From contig JAJZUV010000001.1 in NCBI GenBank assembly GCA_021848345.1, positions 62,001 through 126,000 on the forward strand: DNA of 64,000 nucleotides. Direction: 5' to 3'. Shown in pieces: positions 28,100 through 35,851 of this stretch. Source of the stretch: Pseudomonadota bacterium. Its GTDB lineage: Bacteria; Pseudomonadota; Gammaproteobacteria; Burkholderiales; Burkholderiaceae_C. A program made the translations under genes and the position numbers. Positions within the stretch are counted from its first letter, which is position 1; every line of letters begins with the position of its first letter. Under the pieces are notes generated by a model. That model made no database searches and was not told where the DNA came from. It saw only the letters and a list, made by a program, of their open reading frames with translations.

Positions 28100-28131
28100 A
28101 AAAAAAGAGGCCGATCGTTGCCGATCGGCCT
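28100..28131 (-). terminator. Intrinsic terminator of the phasin gene
   Basis: A perfect 10-bp stem AGGCCGATCG / CGATCGGCCT with a 4-nt loop (28108-28131). On the minus strand it is followed by a run of T (complement of the seven A at 28100-28106). It lies 77 nt past the phasin stop. Confidence 0.88.
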
Positions 28132-28137
28132 GCTGAA

Positions 28138-28155
28138 GGTACTTGGGAAAGTACC
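28138..28155. other. Second stem-loop between phasin gene and its terminator
   Basis: Perfect 7-bp inverted repeat GGTACTT / AAGTACC with a 4-nt loop, 6 nt away from the terminator stem. No T-tract. It could protect the 3' end of the phasin mRNA. Confidence 0.5.
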
Positions 28156-28207
28156 GAGGAGACAAAGGGTACGGCCGTCTGCGCGGCCTGGCTTGCGCGA
28201 CCCGGGC

Positions 28208-28771
28208 TCAGGCGGCGCGCTTGGCGCGGCTGCTGCCGTTGCCCTGCGCAGCCGCCTTCATGGCGGTGCTGGTCACGGTGTTGATGTTGGCTTCCACCAC
28301 TTCGGCGGCCTGCTTGCTGGCCTTGTGCAGCGAGTCGTAGGCGTTGTTCGCGGCGCTCATCGCGGTCTTGAACATGGCCACGGCGGTCTCGGTGCCGGCC
28401 GGCGCGTTCTTGGTGGCGGTCTCGACCAGGGCCTGGACCTTCTTGTTCATCTCGTTCGCGTTGGCTTCGACCGCCTTGGCGATCTCGGCTTGCGTGCCGG
28501 AGGCGATTTCATACACGTGCTGCGCGTAGGCCAGCGCCTTCTCGGTCAGCGGCTGCGCCAGGTTGGGCTGCAGCGCGGTGAATTCCTGCAGGTCCTTGAC
28601 CGACAGCGCCGCCAGCGTGGCTTCCGAGCTCTCGTGCAGCGCGGTCTTCAGGGTCTGCAGGTTGAGTTCGACCATGCGCTCGAAACCGTCCACCGCCTTG
28701 CCCGACAGGGCGAACAGGGTTTCCAGTTGGGACTTTTGCGCGGCGATCACTTGTTCGGGGGTCATCATCAT
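28208..28771 (-). CDS. phaP: Phasin (polyhydroxyalkanoate granule-associated protein)
   Basis: A 187-residue amphipathic helical protein, rich in Ala and Lys with no Cys. It has the phasin_2 pattern (TPEQVIAAQKSQLETLFALS, then FTALQPNLAQPLTEKALAYA) and a basic Ala-Lys C-terminus. Phasins coat polyhydroxyalkanoate granules and set their size. The track allows an ATG at 28807, but an AGGAG 5 nt upstream of the ATG-ATG-ATG at 28771-28763 favours the later start. A near-consensus sigma70 promoter with two dyads lies upstream and a perfect terminator downstream, so it is a strongly expressed, regulated single gene. No phaC/phaR is in the window. Confidence 0.93.
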   Translation of the reverse strand: MMMTPEQVIAAQKSQLETLFALSGKAVDGFERMVELNLQTLKTALHESSEATLAALSVKDLQEFTALQPNLAQPLTEKALAYAQHVYEIASGTQAEIAKAVEANANEMNKKVQALVETATKNAPAGTETAVAMFKTAMSAANNAYDSLHKASKQAAEVVEANINTVTSTAMKAAAQGNGSSRAKRAA

Positions 28772-28898
28772 CGGCTCCTGTGGGGGTGCACTCGGTGTGG
28801 ATTTCAAAGGAGGCCGGAGTTGAGCCCAGCCTTGCTCGATCGTGCGCCTTCAACAAGTCCGTTCCGTGACGTTCCCGCCTACGGGGCCGGGACCTGTT

Positions 28899-28913
28899 TT
28901 GTGCAGCGCACAA
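28899..28913. promoter_or_regulatory. Dyad over the phasin transcription start (candidate PhaR-type operator)
   Basis: Reads TTGTGC-AGC-GCACAA on the plus strand, a perfect 6-bp dyad. It begins 5 nt after the -10 hexamer, so it covers the expected +1 and would block initiation when bound. PhaR repression of phaP by sites around +1 is known in Ralstonia; assignment to PhaR here is inference. Confidence 0.6.
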
Positions 28914-28918
28914 GACGA

Positions 28919-28946
28919 ATTCTAGACCCGGATGCGCGTCTGTCAA
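28919..28946 (-). promoter_or_regulatory. Sigma70 promoter of the phasin gene
   Basis: On the minus strand TTGACA (28941-28946), a 16-nt spacer, then TAGAAT (28919-28924). The -35 is a full consensus match and the -10 differs at one base. Confidence 0.85.
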
Positions 28947-28954
28947 GAAGTTTT

Positions 28955-28971
28955 TTGGTGCGACGCAACAA
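28955..28971. promoter_or_regulatory. Second dyad upstream of the phasin -35
   Basis: Half-sites TTGGTGCG (28955-28962) and CGCAACAA (28964-28971) match as inverted repeats at 7 of 8 positions around one central base. The half-site resembles that of the dyad at 28899-28913 (TTG.TGCG core), which suggests one regulator binding both. Confidence 0.5.
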
Positions 28972-29105
28972 ATTTCCGGGAAGGATCAAAAGATCTTTCA
29001 TGACAAGGGGTTATAAAGCCCCTGCTGCCTTGCCGGGCATGCTGTCATTGAACCACGCCCGGCGCCGGGCGCCGCGACCTGGGGGCCGGGACATGTTGTG
29101 CCGCA

Positions 29106-31262
29106 TCAAGTCTGCTCGTGCCCGGCCGGTCCCATGCGCGCGGCCAGCGCCAGCAGTTCGCGCACGCGCTCGCCCAGCTGGCGGTAGCGGCGCATGGGCA
29201 GGCGCAGGTCGAGGTCGTGGTGGCGGGCCATGTCGGCCAGCAGCACCCGCTGCTGGCGGTAGAGGGCGCGCGCCGCCGGCAGTTCGCGCAGGGCCAGGTC
29301 GAGGTCGGCCGGCAGCGCCTCGCCGGGACGGAAGGCGCGCAGATGTTCCGGTGCGTTGTGCAGCAGTCCCAGGATGTGCGAATCCAGGTTCAGGTGCCAG
29401 GTGTAGGCCAGCGCCAGCGCGCTGCCCACGCGTACCGGGCGCCAGTGGCGCAGGCGCGCCAGCAGCTGCGGCAGTTCGCGCGCCGGCACCGCGCCCGCGA
29501 CGCCCCAGCCCTGCACCTGGCGGATACCCAGCGCGTGCAGGATTTCCAGGATCTCGGCGTTCTCGGCGCCTTCGGCCACCAGTTCCACGTGCAGGCCGTG
29601 CGCCAGCTCGCGCACGCTGCGCACGAAGGCGATGTCCTGCAGATTGCGCGCGATGTCGCGCACGAAGGCCTGGTCGAGCTTGATCTCGTCCATGGGCAGG
29701 CTGCGCAGGCGCAGCAGGCTGGAATGTCCCGCACCCAGGTCGTCGATGGCCAAGCGCACGCCCATGGCGCGCAGCAGGGTGAGCTGGCGCAGCGCGGCGT
29801 CGCGGCTGAGCAACTCGCCGCGCTCGAGGATCTCCAATGTCAGCCGGCTGGGGTGCAGCCCGTGGCGTTGCAGGCGTTCGGCCACGCGTTGCGCCAGGTC
29901 GGGCTCGCCCAGCGAGTGCGGCTCCACGTTGACCGACACGCACAGGCCGCCCAGGCCCTGCAGCTCCCACTGCGCGAGTTGGTGCAGGCTGGCGTCGAGC
30001 ACCCCGTGCAGCAGCCGCCGGTGCTGGCGCCGGTCCAGCTGGCCCAGGAATTCGGCGGGAGCCAGCAGTTGCGCGTCCCGGCGCAGCCGGGCCAGGCTTT
30101 CCAGACGCACCACGCGGCGCCGGTCGAGATCGAACACCGGCTGGTAATGCAATTCGAGCTGGCCCGGCAGGTCGGCGTGGGCGTCGGCGCCGAGCCGCGG
30201 TGGCGGCGCCGCGAACATCCGCCAGGCCGCCTGCCCGGGCCGATGACGTCCCTTGGCCAGGTACATGGCGCGGTCGGCGTCGCGCAGCAGCGCCTCGGCG
30301 TCCAGCGAAGCCGCTCCCGCCCATGCCGCGCCGATGCTGGCCGGACATTCCACGGTGGCCCCCGAGCGAAGCCGGTAGGGACGGTTCAGGCGTTCGCTGA
30401 GCCGGTCCAGCAACGCGTGCAGTTCCTGCTCGCCGTGCACCTCGGCGAACACGGCGGCGAACTCGTCGCCCCCCAGGCGCGCCACGAAGTCGTTCTCGCG
30501 CACCGCCGCGCGCAGGCGTTCGGCGAACATGCCCAGCACCGCGTCACCCTGTTCGTGGCCGTGCAGGTCGTTGACCGGCTTGAACCCGTCCAGGTCCAGC
30601 CAGGCCACCGCCAGCGGTGCCCGCGGCGACTGCTGGCGCAGCATGGTGTCGAGCTGGCCGAGCAGATAGCGTCGGTTGGGCAGTCCGGTCAACGGGTCGT
30701 GGCGCGCCTGCTGCTGCAGACTGTGTTCCAGATGCTGGCGGTGCAGTGCCCAGTACATCAGGTCCGCCACCATGGCCACCACCGCCAGCTGCTCGGCGTC
30801 GGGTTCGCGTGCCGGCGCACGTCCGAACCACGCCACCGCGATCACGCCGCGGCGGTCGTCCGGCGGGCCGACCGGCACGATCAGGTTGGCGCGAAGCCCG
30901 CAGCCCACGAAATCCGGCATCGCATGGTCGCTGGCGGGATAGTCGGCCGTGAACACCGGCTCGCCGCAGCGCAGCGCCTGCCCCGCGGTGCCGTCGGAAA
31001 TCTCGAACCGGTACCCCGCGGCCAGGCGCCGGTAGTCCTCCGGCAGCCCCTGGAAAAAGCGGTAACGCAGATGCGACGGTCCGTCGCGCTCGATCAGCGC
31101 CGCGCCGTCGGCGTGCAGCGCGCGCGCCGCCTCGGCCGCCGCCAGCTCGAAGAAGCGCTCCAGATCGCGCTGCGCGGCCAGGCGCCGGATGACCTCGGTG
31201 CCCACCTGCGCCTGCGCGCCGGCCGGGCCGCTCGGAAGAATGCTTGGATCCAGGTGTCGCAT
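29106..31262 (-). CDS. GAF-GGDEF-EAL cyclic-di-GMP protein with altered EAL motif
   Basis: A 718-residue cytoplasmic protein: GAF-like sensor (about 25-175), GGDEF domain with intact GGDEF at 264-268, an EAL-like domain (about 355-600), and a conserved-looking helical tail of about 110 residues. In the EAL domain the signature reads E388-S-L, and DDLGAGHSS and IKLDQ stand for the DDFGTG and KLD motifs, so metal ligands are partly kept. QGWGVAGAV replaces the usual QGYFFS-type end. Diguanylate cyclase activity is likely; phosphodiesterase activity is doubtful. No membrane helices. What the GAF domain senses is unknown. Confidence 0.88.
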   Translation of the reverse strand: MRHLDPSILPSGPAGAQAQVGTEVIRRLAAQRDLERFFELAAAEAARALHADGAALIERDGPSHLRYRFFQGLPEDYRRLAAGYRFEISDGTAGQALRCGEPVFTADYPASDHAMPDFVGCGLRANLIVPVGPPDDRRGVIAVAWFGRAPAREPDAEQLAVVAMVADLMYWALHRQHLEHSLQQQARHDPLTGLPNRRYLLGQLDTMLRQQSPRAPLAVAWLDLDGFKPVNDLHGHEQGDAVLGMFAERLRAAVRENDFVARLGGDEFAAVFAEVHGEQELHALLDRLSERLNRPYRLRSGATVECPASIGAAWAGAASLDAEALLRDADRAMYLAKGRHRPGQAAWRMFAAPPPRLGADAHADLPGQLELHYQPVFDLDRRRVVRLESLARLRRDAQLLAPAEFLGQLDRRQHRRLLHGVLDASLHQLAQWELQGLGGLCVSVNVEPHSLGEPDLAQRVAERLQRHGLHPSRLTLEILERGELLSRDAALRQLTLLRAMGVRLAIDDLGAGHSSLLRLRSLPMDEIKLDQAFVRDIARNLQDIAFVRSVRELAHGLHVELVAEGAENAEILEILHALGIRQVQGWGVAGAVPARELPQLLARLRHWRPVRVGSALALAYTWHLNLDSHILGLLHNAPEHLRAFRPGEALPADLDLALRELPAARALYRQQRVLLADMARHHDLDLRLPMRRYRQLGERVRELLALAARMGPAGHEQT

Positions 31263-31457
31263 CGAAGGCCTTGGGTTGACAGGTCGGCGTCAGCAAGGCC
31301 CATGCCAGAGGCGACGGGCCGGCGTCTCGCGCGCGCGCACCGCGGCGGGGCGGCGTGCACCGCGCGCAAGCGTGACCGGCCGCGGACGCCTCGTCGCGGT
31401 GCGTGCGCGAGCCCGCCGGGCGCCGCCCGGCCCCGCGCCCTACACTTCGGGTCCATC

Positions 31458-32162
31458 ATGTCCTCAGCTCCCGATCCCAGCATCCAGGCGGTGGACGCGG
31501 CCATCACCTCGCGCCGCTCGATCCGTCGCTTCCTGCCGCGCCCGGTGCCGCGCGAAGTCCTCGAGCAGATCCTGCGCGTGGCCGCGCGGGCTCCCTCGGG
31601 CAGCAACACCCAGCCCTGGCAGGTGCACGTGCTCAGCGGCGAGGCGCTGCGGCGCCTGAGCCGGCGCATCGCCGAGGCTTACGACGATCCCGCGCAGGCG
31701 GCCGCGCACACCGAGGAATACGCCTACTACCCGCGGCGCTGGGAGAGTCCGTACCTGGAGCGCCGGCGCAAGGTGGGCTGGGATCTGTACGGCCTGCTGG
31801 GCATCGCCAAGACCGACAAGCCGGCCATGCATGCCCAGCACCGGCGCAATTTCCTGTTTTTCGACGCCCCGGTGGGCCTGCTGTTCAGCATCGACCGCGT
31901 GATGGAGCAGGGCAGCTGGCTGGACTACGGCATGTTCCTGCAGAACGTCATGATCGCCGCGCGTGCGCGCGGGCTCGACACCTGCCCGCAGGCGGCCTTC
32001 ACCCAGTTCCACCGCATCATCGAGGACGAGCTCGGCCTGCGGGACACGCAGCAGGTGGTGTGCGGCATGTCGCTGGGCTGGGCCGACCCGCAAGCGGTGG
32101 AGAACACCCTGCATACCGAGCGGGCCGACGTGGCCGAGTTCACCCGTTTCGTCGACCGATGA
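31458..32162 (+). CDS. Nitroreductase family protein
   Basis: FMN-dependent NAD(P)H oxidoreductase of 234 residues. It has the family N-terminal [13 protein letters not shown], the FMN-phosphate block [14 protein letters not shown] and the late GMSLGWADP. Related enzymes reduce nitroaromatics or enones; the natural substrate is unknown. Its stop overlaps the pncB start as ATGA (32159-32162), so the two are coupled. It opens the plus-strand run nitroreductase-pncB-dehydrogenase-rmuC-nrdJ. BluB was considered because of the B12-dependent gene downstream, but the sequence is that of ordinary nitroreductases. Confidence 0.85.
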   Translation: MSSAPDPSIQAVDAAITSRRSIRRFLPRPVPREVLEQILRVAARAPSGSNTQPWQVHVLSGEALRRLSRRIAEAYDDPAQAAAHTEEYAYYPRRWESPYLERRRKVGWDLYGLLGIAKTDKPAMHAQHRRNFLFFDAPVGLLFSIDRVMEQGSWLDYGMFLQNVMIAARARGLDTCPQAAFTQFHRIIEDELGLRDTQQVVCGMSLGWADPQAVENTLHTERADVAEFTRFVDR

Positions 32163-33358
32163 TCATCGAGTCGCTGCTCGACACCGACCTGTACAAGTTC
32201 ACCATGATGCAGGTGGTGCTGCATCATTTCCCGGCCGCGGACGTGGAATACCGCTTTCGTTGCCGCACTCCCGGCGTGCAGCTGGCGCCGCTGCTGCCGC
32301 GCATCGACGCCGAGCTCGACGCGCTGTGCACGCTGCGCTTCACGCCGCAGGAGCTGGCCTACTTGCGGGGCCTGCGGTTCATGAAAAGCGATTTCGTCGA
32401 TTTCCTGGAGCTGTTTAGGCTCAATCGCTCGCGCATCCAGGCGCGACCGGCGGACGACCCGGGCGCGCGTGCGCGCGGCGAGATCGACATCACCATCCGC
32501 GGTCCCTGGCTGCACACCATCCTGTTCGAGGTGCCGGTGCTGGCCATCGTCGGCGAGGTATGGGCCACCCAGGTGCATGCGCACGCCGACCGACGCGCGG
32601 CGATGGCGCGCCTGGACGGCAAGATCGCCCAGTTGCGCCAGCGCGGGCTGGAGGGCTGCCGCATCGCCGACTACGGCACGCGCCGGCGCTACTCGCGCGA
32701 CTGGCAGCGCCGCGTGCTGGAGCGGCTGCAGTCGGGCCTGGGCGAGCAGCTCGCCGGCACCAGCAACGTGGCGCTGGCGCGCGAGATGAAGCTCGTGCCC
32801 CTGGGCACCATGGCCCACGAATACCTGCAGGCCTGCCAGGCGCTGGGCCCGCGCCTGCGCGACACCCAGGTGTTCGCCTTCGAGACCTGGGCGCGCGAAT
32901 ACCGCGGCGACCTGGGCATCGCGCTGGCCGACGTGTACGGGCTGCAGGCCTTCCTGCGGGACTTCGACCTGTACTTCTGCAAGCTGTTCGACGGCGCGCG
33001 CCACGATTCGGGCGACCCCTTCGCGTGGACCGAGCAGATGATCGCCCACTACGCGCGCCATCGCGTCGACCCCCGCGGCAAGACCCTGGTGTACAGCGAT
33101 GCGCTGACCATCGACAGGGTGGAGGCCTTGTACCGGCGTTTCCACGAGCGCGTGGGCATGGCCTTCGGCATCGGCACCAACCTGATGCACGACGTGGGCC
33201 ACGAGGCGCCGCAGATGGTGATCAAGATGGTCCGCTGCAACGGCCAGCCGGTGGCCAAGGTCACCGACGAGCCGGGCAAGAACATGTGCGACGACCCTGC
33301 CTACCTCGCCTACCTGCGCGAGGTGTTCCAGATTCCTGCTCCGACCCCCCGACCATGA
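32159..33358 (+). CDS. pncB: Nicotinate phosphoribosyltransferase
   Basis: Makes nicotinate mononucleotide from nicotinate and PRPP, the first Preiss-Handler step of NAD salvage. The 399-residue protein has [13 protein letters not shown] at the N-terminus, the [13 protein letters not shown] segment, [11 protein letters not shown] with the site of regulatory His phosphorylation region (GTSNVALA follows), and the phosphate-binding [10 protein letters not shown]. It is coupled by ATGA overlaps to the gene before (32159) and the gene after (33355). Nicotinate salvage may support the flavin/NAD(P)H enzymes on either side. Confidence 0.95.
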   Translation: MIIESLLDTDLYKFTMMQVVLHHFPAADVEYRFRCRTPGVQLAPLLPRIDAELDALCTLRFTPQELAYLRGLRFMKSDFVDFLELFRLNRSRIQARPADDPGARARGEIDITIRGPWLHTILFEVPVLAIVGEVWATQVHAHADRRAAMARLDGKIAQLRQRGLEGCRIADYGTRRRYSRDWQRRVLERLQSGLGEQLAGTSNVALAREMKLVPLGTMAHEYLQACQALGPRLRDTQVFAFETWAREYRGDLGIALADVYGLQAFLRDFDLYFCKLFDGARHDSGDPFAWTEQMIAHYARHRVDPRGKTLVYSDALTIDRVEALYRRFHERVGMAFGIGTNLMHDVGHEAPQMVIKMVRCNGQPVAKVTDEPGKNMCDDPAYLAYLREVFQIPAPTPRP

Positions 33359-34347
33359 CGACCGACCCGAGCCGACGCCCCCGCGTGCTGGTGGCCCGCA
33401 AGCTGTTCGACGACGTGCTGCAGCCGCTGCGCGAGACCTTCGAGGTGCAGTACAACGAGACCGACCGCAGCGCCACGCCCGAGGAGCTGCGCACCTGGCT
33501 GCGCGACAAGCAGGGCGCGTTGATCACCGGCAGCGAGCGCATCGACGGCGCGCTGCTCGACGCCTGCCCGGGCCTGCGCGTGGTGGCCACGATGACCGTG
33601 GGCTACGACCACGTCGATGTGCCTGCCTGCGCCGCGCGCGGCGTCGTGGTCACCCACGCGCCCGACGTGCTGGACGAGACCACCGCCGATTTCGGCATGG
33701 CCCTGCTGCTGGGCGCGGTGCGCCAGCTGGGCGCGGCCGAGCGCTACCTGCGCGAGGGCCGCTGGCAGCGCTGGAGCGCCGACCTGTTCGCCGGCGCCGA
33801 CGTGCACGGCAGCACCCTGGGCATCGTCGGCATGGGGCGCATCGGGCGCGCGGTGGCGCGCCGTGCCGCGCTGGGATTCGGCGCGCGCATCCTGTACCAC
33901 AACCGCCGCCGCCTCGACCCCGCGCTGGAAGCCGAGACCGGCGCCGCATACCGCAGCCTGGACGAGCTGCTGCGGCAAAGCGACCACGTGCTGCTGGCGC
34001 TGCCTTACAGCCCCGAGGCGCGGCACCTGATCGGCGCCGCCGAGCTGGCGCGCATGCGCCCGGGCTCCACGCTGGTGAACATCGGCCGCGGCGGGCTGGT
34101 GGACGAGCCGGCGCTGGCCGCGGCACTGCACTCCGGGCACCTGGGCGCCGCGGGTCTCGACGTGTTCGAGGGCGAGCCCACGCCCAACCCGGTGCTGCTG
34201 GACGCACCGCGCCTGCTGATCACCCCGCACATCGCCAGCGCCTCGCTGCCCACGCGCCGCGCCATGGTGCGCCTGGCGGTGGACAACCTGCTGGCCGTGC
34301 TGGGCGGCGGCGCGCCGCTCACCCCGGTACCCGCGCCGGCGGCCTGA
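33355..34347 (+). CDS. D-isomer-specific 2-hydroxyacid dehydrogenase (glyoxylate/hydroxypyruvate reductase type)
   Basis: NAD(P)H-dependent reductase of 2-oxoacids, 330 residues. The Rossmann motif [15 protein letters not shown] and the catalytic Arg ([10 protein letters not shown]), Glu (GLDVFEGEP) and His ([10 protein letters not shown]) are all visible. By similarity in pattern it is closest to GhrB/TkrA-type glyoxylate/hydroxypyruvate/2-ketogluconate reductases, but substrate is not certain. The ATGA overlap with pncB (33355-33358) indicates coupled translation. The gap to rmuC is 8 nt. Confidence 0.88.
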   Translation: MTTDPSRRPRVLVARKLFDDVLQPLRETFEVQYNETDRSATPEELRTWLRDKQGALITGSERIDGALLDACPGLRVVATMTVGYDHVDVPACAARGVVVTHAPDVLDETTADFGMALLLGAVRQLGAAERYLREGRWQRWSADLFAGADVHGSTLGIVGMGRIGRAVARRAALGFGARILYHNRRRLDPALEAETGAAYRSLDELLRQSDHVLLALPYSPEARHLIGAAELARMRPGSTLVNIGRGGLVDEPALAAALHSGHLGAAGLDVFEGEPTPNPVLLDAPRLLITPHIASASLPTRRAMVRLAVDNLLAVLGGGAPLTPVPAPAA

Positions 34348-34355
34348 GCCTGGCT

Positions 34356-35786
34356 ATGAGCCTGGACAGCGTGGCGCTGCTGCTGGTGGTGGGCTTGCTG
34401 GCCCTGCTGGTGGCCGGCGGCGCCGTGCTGCTGGGGCGCCTGCGCGGCCTGGCCGAGGCCCGGCGCGGGCAGGACGACGGCCTGGGACCGGCGCTGGAGC
34501 GCCTGGAGCGTGAACTGCGCGCGGCCGTGCACACCAGCGGCCAGAGCCTGCGCGGCGAGCAGGCCGACCAGTTCGCGCGTTTCCAGCAGACCCTGCTGAC
34601 CCAGCAGGCGCAGGCGGCGCGCACCGGCAACGACCAGCTCGGCGCCGTGGTGCAACAGCTGCACAGCCTGCAGAAGGGCGTGGCCGACACCCTGGTGCAG
34701 CAGGTGGCGGCGCTGAACCAGGGCAACACCCAGGCGCTGCAGACCCTCCAGCAACAACTGGGCGAGCGCTTCGAAGCCCTGCGCGCGAGCACCGAGCAAC
34801 GCCAGGCCGAACTGCGCGCCACCGTCGAGCAGCGCCTGCGCGAGCTGCAGTCCGACAACGAGAAAAAGCTCGAGCAGATGCGCCAGACCGTGGACGAGAA
34901 GCTTCACGCCACACTGGAGCAGCGCCTGGGCGAGAGCTTCCGCCAGGTGGCCGAGCGCCTGGAGCAGGTGCACAGCGGCCTGGGCGAGATGCGCAAGCTG
35001 GCGCAGGGCGTGGGCGACCTGCAGCGCGTGTTCTCCAACGTCAAGTCCCGCGGCATGTTCGGCGAGATCCAGCTGGCCGGACTGATCGACCAGGTGTTCA
35101 CACCCGAGCAGTACGGGGTCAACGTGGAGACCGTGCCGGGCAGCGGCGCGCGGGTGGAGTACGCCATCCGCCTGCCCGGCGACGGCGAGGGCCCGCTGTG
35201 GCTGCCCATCGACGCCAAGTTCCCGCGCGAGGACTACGAACGCCTGCTGGAGGCGCAGGACAGCGCCGACAAGGCGGCCGCCGAGGCGGCAGCGAAGGCG
35301 CTGGAACTGCGCCTGCGCGAGGAGGCCAGGACCATCCGCTCGAAGTACGTGGCGGCGCCGCACACCACCGATTTCGCGATCCTGTTCCTGCCCACCGAGG
35401 GCCTGTACGCCGAGGCGTTGCGCCGCCCCGGGCTGGTGGAGGCGCTGCAGCGCGAACAGCGCGTGATGCTGGCCGGCCCCACCACGCTGCTGGCGCTGCT
35501 CAACAGCCTGCAGATGGGCTTTCGCACCCTGGCGCTGCAGCAGCGCTCCACCGAGGTGTGGAAGGTGCTGGGCGCGGTGAAGACCGAATTCGGCAAGTTC
35601 GGCGACGTGCTGGCCAAGGTGCGCAAGAAGCTGGACGAGGCCGGCAGCACCCTGGGCGCGGCCGAGACCCGCACCCGGGTCATGGGCCGCCAGCTCAAGG
35701 CCGTCGAGGCGCTGCCGGCGGAACAGGCGCAGAGCGTCCTGGGTTTGCCCCCGGTCAACCCCGAGGAGCAGGAACCGGAGCTATAA
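34356..35786 (+). CDS. rmuC: DNA recombination protein RmuC
   Basis: A 476-residue protein: N-terminal membrane helix (about 7-29), a long Gln/Glu/Leu-rich coiled coil (about 70-200) and the nuclease-like RmuC domain (about 205-450; SRGMFGEIQLAGLIDQV, WLPIDAKFPREDYERL, FLPTEGLYAEAL, GPTTLLALLNSLQMGF). RmuC limits inversion at short inverted repeats in E. coli; the biochemical activity is not settled. It is 8 nt after the dehydrogenase gene and 65 nt before nrdJ, so in the same run. Confidence 0.94.
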   Translation: MSLDSVALLLVVGLLALLVAGGAVLLGRLRGLAEARRGQDDGLGPALERLERELRAAVHTSGQSLRGEQADQFARFQQTLLTQQAQAARTGNDQLGAVVQQLHSLQKGVADTLVQQVAALNQGNTQALQTLQQQLGERFEALRASTEQRQAELRATVEQRLRELQSDNEKKLEQMRQTVDEKLHATLEQRLGESFRQVAERLEQVHSGLGEMRKLAQGVGDLQRVFSNVKSRGMFGEIQLAGLIDQVFTPEQYGVNVETVPGSGARVEYAIRLPGDGEGPLWLPIDAKFPREDYERLLEAQDSADKAAAEAAAKALELRLREEARTIRSKYVAAPHTTDFAILFLPTEGLYAEALRRPGLVEALQREQRVMLAGPTTLLALLNSLQMGFRTLALQQRSTEVWKVLGAVKTEFGKFGDVLAKVRKKLDEAGSTLGAAETRTRVMGRQLKAVEALPAEQAQSVLGLPPVNPEEQEPEL

Positions 35787-35851
35787 AAGGGGCATGGGAG
35801 GCCGTCCCGGGCTTCCCAGGGAATCGCCATTCCCGCAACGCAGGAGCCCCC

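Larger units (their letters stand above)
28772..29105. other. Phasin gene 5' control region (334 nt without a gene)
   Basis: Contains the phasin promoter, two dyads and the untranslated leader (about 140 nt). The right part (28980-29105), just past the GGDEF-EAL stop, holds a 16-nt perfect palindrome at 29056-29071 that could form a stem behind that gene. No coding potential seen in the rest. Confidence 0.7.

Noticed and set aside
31458..32162. BluB (benzimidazole synthase) beside a B12-dependent enzyme
   Set aside because: The motifs are those of general nitroreductases (GSNTQPWQ); no BluB-specific segment.
35787..35851. Cobalamin riboswitch before nrdJ
   Set aside because: Only 65 nt are available and no B12-box-like sequence is seen.
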